Source: Rothia sp. ZJ932 (GTDB lineage: Bacteria; Actinomycetota; Actinomycetes; Actinomycetales; Micrococcaceae). From it: a DNA stretch of 64,000 nucleotides. A model generated the notes under the pieces. The model saw nothing but the letters and a program-made list of their open reading frames with translations, ran no database searches and was not told the origin of the DNA. The stretch spans positions 2,197,373-2,261,372 of the forward strand of contig NZ_CP070480.1 of the NCBI RefSeq assembly GCF_016924835.1. The letters are read 5' to 3'. Position numbers and translations under genes: made by a program. Below, piece after piece: positions 60,512-64,000 of the stretch (its first letter is position 1; each line of letters starts with the position of its first letter).

Positions 60512-60543
60512 AGCCCACCGTCCCTGCGAAGGGGCGGTGGGCT
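60512..60543. terminator. Terminator at the end of rsmG
   Basis: AGCCCACCG and CGGTGGGCT pair around TCCCTGCGAAGGGG, which itself can pair. It lies 22 bp after the rsmG stop on the minus strand; AAAAAGCCC on the plus strand gives GGGCTTTTT on the transcript. Confidence 0.85.
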
Positions 60544-60565
60544 TGAGGTGAGGCAGAAAGAGACG

Positions 60566-61204
60566 TTAGAGCGTCACTCGTACCACGGTAGTGGACTCTT
60601 CTAGCAGGTTCTCGCCGGCGAGAATAATCTCGGTCTCGCGAGCGCCGTACTTATTGAGCTTCTTTTTCGCTTTGGTGATTTCTTCTGCTGCGCTGCGACC
60701 TTTGAGGGCGAGCAGGGTGCCGGTGCCTCGCAGGATTGGCAGGGTGATGTCGAGCAGTCCTACCAGGGCTGAGACGGCGCGGGCGGTGACATAGTCGGCG
60801 TCCACCTGCCCGACAGCTTGTTCGGCGCGTCCGCGGATGATATCGACGTTCTCAAGACCCAGATCGTCAACGACTTCGGTGAGCCAGATGACGCGGCGCT
60901 CTAGGGGCTCTATGAGGGTCAGCTGGAGGTCGGGGCGTGCAATTGCTAGGCAGAGGCCAGGAAGCCCTGCTCCGGATCCTACGTCGGCTACTGAGGCGCC
61001 CTGTTCGATGTGTTCCTGTACGACGGCACAGTTGAGCACATGACGTGCCCAGAGGCGGGGCATTTCGCGTGGTCCGATGAGGCCGCGTTCGATGCCGCTG
61101 GTTGCGAGGTGTTCAACGTAGCGCTGCGCTAGGGGCAGACGGTCGCCAAAAACGGCGTGTGCGGCGGTGAGGTCGCTACCGGTTAGTTCGGGGGTTTGGC
61201 TCAC
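60566..61204 (-). CDS. rsmG: 16S rRNA m7G527 methyltransferase RsmG (GidB)
   Basis: This 212-residue SAM-dependent methyltransferase modifies G527 of 16S rRNA; its loss gives low-level streptomycin resistance. The SAM site VADVGSGAGLPGLCLAI is near residue 70, and DYVTARAVSALVGLL is the conserved middle part. It starts 3 bp after the jag stop and ends in a terminator, so it closes the yidC-jag-rsmG run. Confidence 0.95.
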   Translation of the reverse strand: MSQTPELTGSDLTAAHAVFGDRLPLAQRYVEHLATSGIERGLIGPREMPRLWARHVLNCAVVQEHIEQGASVADVGSGAGLPGLCLAIARPDLQLTLIEPLERRVIWLTEVVDDLGLENVDIIRGRAEQAVGQVDADYVTARAVSALVGLLDITLPILRGTGTLLALKGRSAAEEITKAKKKLNKYGARETEIILAGENLLEESTTVVRVTL

Positions 61205-61207
61205 TGG

Positions 61208-61717
61208 TTACTCGCTTTCGACTGAGATAACGATGTGGCGGTCGCGTCCTTCGCCCTGGGATGCTGAGATGAGACCGTGTTCTGCCACGAGGTCGTGAAC
61301 AAGTTTGCGTTCGTAGGCACCGAGCGGGGGCAGGTGTACCTCTTCGCCGTTTTCTTGGACGGAGGTGATGGCGTCCATTGCAAGTTTAGCTAGGCGCTGC
61401 TGGCGTCCTGCACGGTGGTTGGCGATATCGAGGATCAGGCGTGAGCGGTTGCCAGTGGAGGCGAGAACGGAGAGGCGGACGAGTTCCTGTAGGGAGTCAA
61501 GCACCTCGCCTTTGGAGCCGATGAGAGCTCGAAGGTCTTCGTTCTCTTCACCGTCGGTTACTACCGAAATGTAGTTGCGGTTGTTACGAATTTCGATGTC
61601 GATGTCGCCGTCGATATCAGCGATATCAAGCAGTTCTTCGAGGTAGTCAGCGGCGATGTCGCCTTCCTCTTCGAGGGTGGTGATATCTATCTCGTCGAAG
61701 ATTTCAGTTTCAGACAT
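61208..61717 (-). CDS. jag: Jag/KhpB-family RNA-binding protein
   Basis: This 169-residue protein has an acidic lead, a KH-like domain (YISVVTDGEENEDLRALIGSKG) and an R3H domain (HLPPLGAYERKLVHDLVAEH). It binds RNA and is found beside yidC in most Gram-positives. The ATG at 61717 is chosen because AAAGAGC lies upstream and the acidic stretch is typical; an open frame extends 12 codons further. Confidence 0.93.
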   Translation of the reverse strand: MSETEIFDEIDITTLEEEGDIAADYLEELLDIADIDGDIDIEIRNNRNYISVVTDGEENEDLRALIGSKGEVLDSLQELVRLSVLASTGNRSRLILDIANHRAGRQQRLAKLAMDAITSVQENGEEVHLPPLGAYERKLVHDLVAEHGLISASQGEGRDRHIVISVESE

Positions 61718-61770
61718 TACAAAGCTCTTTTCTGGTGGAAAGGGGGTAGGCAAAACGTAGAGGCTAGAAG

Positions 61771-62745
61771 CTATTTGTTCTTTTTGAGCTGCTGTTTCTG
61801 ACGTTTTTTGCCAACGGGTTGTACTCGCTGACCGCGGGTTGCGCGTTCGCGGATTTCTGCCTGTTCCTGGTCGTGCTGTTCTTTAGTTTTGCCAACGGGG
61901 GGCAGACCTTTAGCGGCACGGCGGGCGTTAAGTTCGCGTTCTGCCTGTGAGTTGGGTGAGGGGTTGTTGCGGATAACCCACCACTGCTGCCCCATTGACC
62001 AGAGGTTTGAGACGGTCCAGTAGATCAGCACACCGATGGGGAAGTTAATGCCGGTGATGAGGAAGATGATGGGGAAGACGTAGAGCAGAATCTGCTGCTG
62101 GCGGTATATGGAGGATTCTTTGGCAGCGTCAGACATGTTTTTGGCTGAGAGCTGCTTCATGGTGATGAACTGGGTCAAGCTCATCAGAACCACGAGGACG
62201 CCTGCGATGGCGATGGTGGAGGTGTGGTTGCCGTTGCCGGGCTGCATCATGGTGGAGAACAGGGGCGCACCGAAGACGAAGGCGTCATTGAAGGAGGTGA
62301 CATCAGACGGTGAGAGCATGAGAATACCCTCATTGTTGCGAGCTGCACCGGGTACACCGTTCAGTACCTGCAAGAGGCCGAAGAAGATGGGCATTTGCAC
62401 CAGAATGGGTAGGCAGGACGCGAGAGGGTTGGTGCCCTTTTCTTTGTAGAGCGCCATCTGCTCCTGCGCCATTGCCTGGCGAGAAAGCTGATCGGTCTTA
62501 CCCTTGTATTTTGCCTGCAGCTTCAGCAATTCGGGCTGGAGTTCCTGCATGCCGCGCATTGATTTGATCTGCTTCAAGAACAGCGGAATGGTGAGAACAC
62601 GCATAACCAAGGTTAGGACGACGATGCACAGCACCCAGTTCAAACCGGATGAGGGATCAAGACCGATGGTGGTGAAGAGGTTGTGGAAACCGGTCAGGAT
62701 TAGTGAAACGATCCATTTGAAGGGCCACAGTATTGCATCAAACAT
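61771..62745 (-). CDS. yidC: Membrane protein insertase YidC
   Basis: This 324-residue insertase folds and inserts membrane proteins with or without SecYEG. It has five hydrophobic segments and family stretches MRVLTIPLFLKQIKSMRGMQ (with the conserved positive groove region), CLPILVQMPIFFGLLQVLNG and IYWTVSNLWSMGQQW. The C-terminus is long and very basic (QPVGKKRQKQQLKKNK), thought to help ribosome contact. It lies between yidD and jag. Confidence 0.96.
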   Translation of the reverse strand: MFDAILWPFKWIVSLILTGFHNLFTTIGLDPSSGLNWVLCIVVLTLVMRVLTIPLFLKQIKSMRGMQELQPELLKLQAKYKGKTDQLSRQAMAQEQMALYKEKGTNPLASCLPILVQMPIFFGLLQVLNGVPGAARNNEGILMLSPSDVTSFNDAFVFGAPLFSTMMQPGNGNHTSTIAIAGVLVVLMSLTQFITMKQLSAKNMSDAAKESSIYRQQQILLYVFPIIFLITGINFPIGVLIYWTVSNLWSMGQQWWVIRNNPSPNSQAERELNARRAAKGLPPVGKTKEQHDQEQAEIRERATRGQRVQPVGKKRQKQQLKKNK

Positions 62746-62809
62746 TAAGTTATCTCCTACGCCAGGGGCTTATTCTGGCAGGGTTGGGTGGGTATCTGGG
62801 GGCGTGCCG

Positions 62810-63205
62810 TTATGAGTGAGGGGCGACGCGTTCAGGATGGTTCAAAAGTATTATTTTTGGTTCTTCGCCGGGGGTGAAAGAACGTTTGCCAGCGGGCACT
62901 GGGTCTAAACCGCCGGTTGCCCAGGGGTGGCATCGCAGTAGGCGTCTGACCGTGAGCGATAGGCCTTTGCAAGTGCCGTGAACGGTGACTGATTCTAGCC
63001 CGTAAGCTGAGCAGCTGGGGTAGTAGCGGCAGACGTTGCCGTACAGGGGTGAGACCAGCATGCGGTAGAGCTTGAGAAAAGCAGTGAGCGTGTTTTGGGG
63101 CAGACTCCACAGCGCGTGGGTAATGGAGGTGGGACGCACGAACTCGTGGGGTGCATCTTCTAATCGCTGCTCGTTGGTATCAGCGGTGCGCGGTGCGGTG
63201 CCCAT
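62810..63205 (-). CDS. yidD: Membrane protein insertion efficiency factor YidD
   Basis: This 131-residue protein has the YidD core: LKLYRMLVSPLYG, then CRYYPSCSAYGLESV with three conserved Cys, and RRLLRCHPWATGGLDPVP. It assists YidC-dependent insertion at the inner membrane. The N-terminus is about 35 residues longer than in E. coli. The start at 63205 is chosen as the ATG 7 bp after the rnpA stop, with GAGGAG upstream. Confidence 0.93.
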   Translation of the reverse strand: MGTAPRTADTNEQRLEDAPHEFVRPTSITHALWSLPQNTLTAFLKLYRMLVSPLYGNVCRYYPSCSAYGLESVTVHGTCKGLSLTVRRLLRCHPWATGGLDPVPAGKRSFTPGEEPKIILLNHPERVAPHS

Positions 63206-63212
63206 GGGTAAA

Positions 63213-63629
63213 TTAGAGCTCCTCTCGCGGCTGCGGTACGGGTGCATCTGCAGCGTCAGAGCGTGGTGCTACTGCAGTGGTTTCAGCGGGGCTGAGTTTG
63301 GCAAGGGCGCTAGCGAGCGCCGATGTGTAGTCATTATTGAGCGTTTCGTAGCTAGCTGAGGCTGCTGCTGGTAAAGCTCTTACTACAAAATAATAGCCCT
63401 CCGCGTGGGTTCTTAGCGAGTCTGCACTGATGTGGCGTAGTTTGCGCTGTACTTTATTGCGCATTACCGAGTTACCAACGGCTTTAGACACAATGAAACC
63501 CACCAGCGTTGGGGTGTGCTCTACCGGCGCGGCGTACAGTACGAGGGTTTTGCGTCCTACTTTGGCACCGGTGCGTGTTGCTACTGCGAACTGGGCTCTG
63601 GTGCGCATGCGGTGTACTGCGGCAAGCAT
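63213..63629 (-). CDS. rnpA: Ribonuclease P protein component
   Basis: This 138-residue protein part of RNase P helps the catalytic RNA cut the 5' leaders of tRNA. It shows MRTRAQFAVATRTGAKVGRK and SKAVGNSVMRNKVQRKLRHI, the RNR-type motif of the family. The start ATG at 63629 (MLAAVHRMRT) is taken by homology. An open frame goes 21 codons further. The C-terminus is extended by about 25 Ala/Pro-rich residues. Confidence 0.94.
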   Translation of the reverse strand: MLAAVHRMRTRAQFAVATRTGAKVGRKTLVLYAAPVEHTPTLVGFIVSKAVGNSVMRNKVQRKLRHISADSLRTHAEGYYFVVRALPAAASASYETLNNDYTSALASALAKLSPAETTAVAPRSDAADAPVPQPREEL

Positions 63630-63682
63630 AAGAGTTACGGGCGTCCTTGGTAGAGGTAGTGAAAAGTAGTGTGATAAGGAGA

Positions 63683-63711
63683 AAGCCCCCAACTGAACCA
63701 GTTGAGGGCTT
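63683..63711 (-). terminator. Hairpin between rpmH and rnpA
   Basis: AGCCCCCAACTG and CAGTTGAGGGCT pair with one mismatch around a 3-base loop; on the minus strand TTTC follows. It probably reduces rnpA relative to rpmH expression. Confidence 0.75.
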
Positions 63712-63733
63712 CACCGTTTAAGCTGCGAAAACC

Positions 63734-63871
63734 TTATGCTGAGAGCTTTGCGCGACCCTTTGAGCGGCGGTGTGCGAGGATTGCACGACCAGCGCGGGTA
63801 CGCATACGCAGGCGGAAGCCGTGCTTCTTGGCACGACGGCGGTTATTCGGCTGGAAAGTACGCTTTGACAT
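63734..63871 (-). CDS. rpmH: Ribosomal protein L34
   Basis: The minus strand encodes 45 residues: [20 protein letters not shown] is followed by [16 protein letters not shown] and SKGRAKLSA, the complete and very basic L34. It is the standard first gene left of oriC in actinobacteria, divergent from dnaA. The frame is short but unmistakable. Confidence 0.97.
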   Translation of the reverse strand: MSKRTFQPNNRRRAKKHGFRLRMRTRAGRAILAHRRSKGRAKLSA

Positions 63872-64000
63872 GATGTTGTCTTTCGGTTGTTTCACGCGTT
63901 CACGGTGCTACAGAAGAAAAGTTTTTCTGTAGACACTGCGCGCGCAAATTTCTTGCTGTGTACGGTTTCGCCCGGATCTACGGTCGCTTGTGCTCCTTAT
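63872..64000. other. Left edge of the rpmH-dnaA (oriC) intergenic region
   Basis: No gene is present. A hairpin CTACAGAA/TTTCTGTAG lies at about 63908-63932. No DnaA box (TTATCCACA) is visible in these 129 bp, so the main origin elements are beyond the window. Confidence 0.6.

Overview
The window is chromosomal DNA from a moderate-GC actinobacterium of the Micrococcaceae, most likely a Rothia of the R. dentocariosa / R. aeria type. That genus call is an inference from the gene set and base composition, with no database comparison. It lies beside the replication origin. The right end carries, on the minus strand, the usual origin-flanking order rpmH, rnpA, yidD, yidC, jag, rsmG, parA, parB, so dnaA and oriC should start just beyond 64000. 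At least eight parS sites of the form TGTTTCACGTGAAACA are scattered from 25 to 60 kb.

Layout. 0-9.3 kb: a cell-envelope and division block, with the pstP tail, rodA, pbpA, pknA and pknB on +, trpG/pabA, a 52-residue membrane protein and a class E sortase on -, and crgA plus a small membrane protein on +. 9.4-16.6 kb: accessory metabolism (YceI, 6-phospho-beta-glucosidase, lysG/lysE, ppa) and a wrecked lacZ. 16.7-22.6 kb: one rrn operon on - with its promoter and terminator. 22.8-28.6 kb: a luciferase-like oxidoreductase, a decayed old yellow enzyme, a hemD-like gene, TetR and TipA-type regulators. 28.7-31.4 kb: dnaB interrupted by a 428-residue intein. 31.5-40.3 kb: small membrane proteins, an iron-regulated (DtxR box) membrane acyltransferase-like gene, a Tat-type secreted protein, a siderophore-interacting reductase, glycerate kinase, and a guanidine-III riboswitch in front of a Gdx/SugE exporter and a UPF0126 protein. 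40.4-42.4 kb: rpsF-ssb-rpsR-rplI. 42.6-48.3 kb: a frameshifted TM2 gene, an anchored protein of unknown role, and an ABC exporter / two-component operon. 48.5-56.2 kb: cca, Nudix, murJ, a pseudokinase-like protein, trxB (with a SigH/SigR-type promoter), trxA and a formate/nitrite channel. 56.2-57.6 kb: a gene-free, partly very AT-rich stretch. 57.6-64 kb: the par / rpmH block.

The genes combine into recognisable systems. These are peptidoglycan synthesis and its Ser/Thr kinase control (rodA, pbpA, pknA, pknB, crgA, murJ and the pseudokinase), origin segregation (parA, parB, parS), iron handling (DtxR-box gene and siderophore reductase), thiol redox, and guanidine export. Several accessory slots hold gene ruins (lacZ, SDR, old yellow enzyme, resolvase, TM2, a flavoprotein start), so the intervals between the core blocks look like zones of gene turnover.

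The most notable points are: the pknB-crgA block lies on the opposite side of the origin from its usual place, with the rrn operon near the likely junction; parS sites form the tips of transcription terminators; the 7-mer GGACGCG is strongly over-represented and built into some terminators; several long near-perfect inverted repeats (21-29 bp arms) lie between genes; a guanidine-III riboswitch; a DtxR box; an attenuator-like leader before bglA; and a poly-G frameshift in a TM2 gene.
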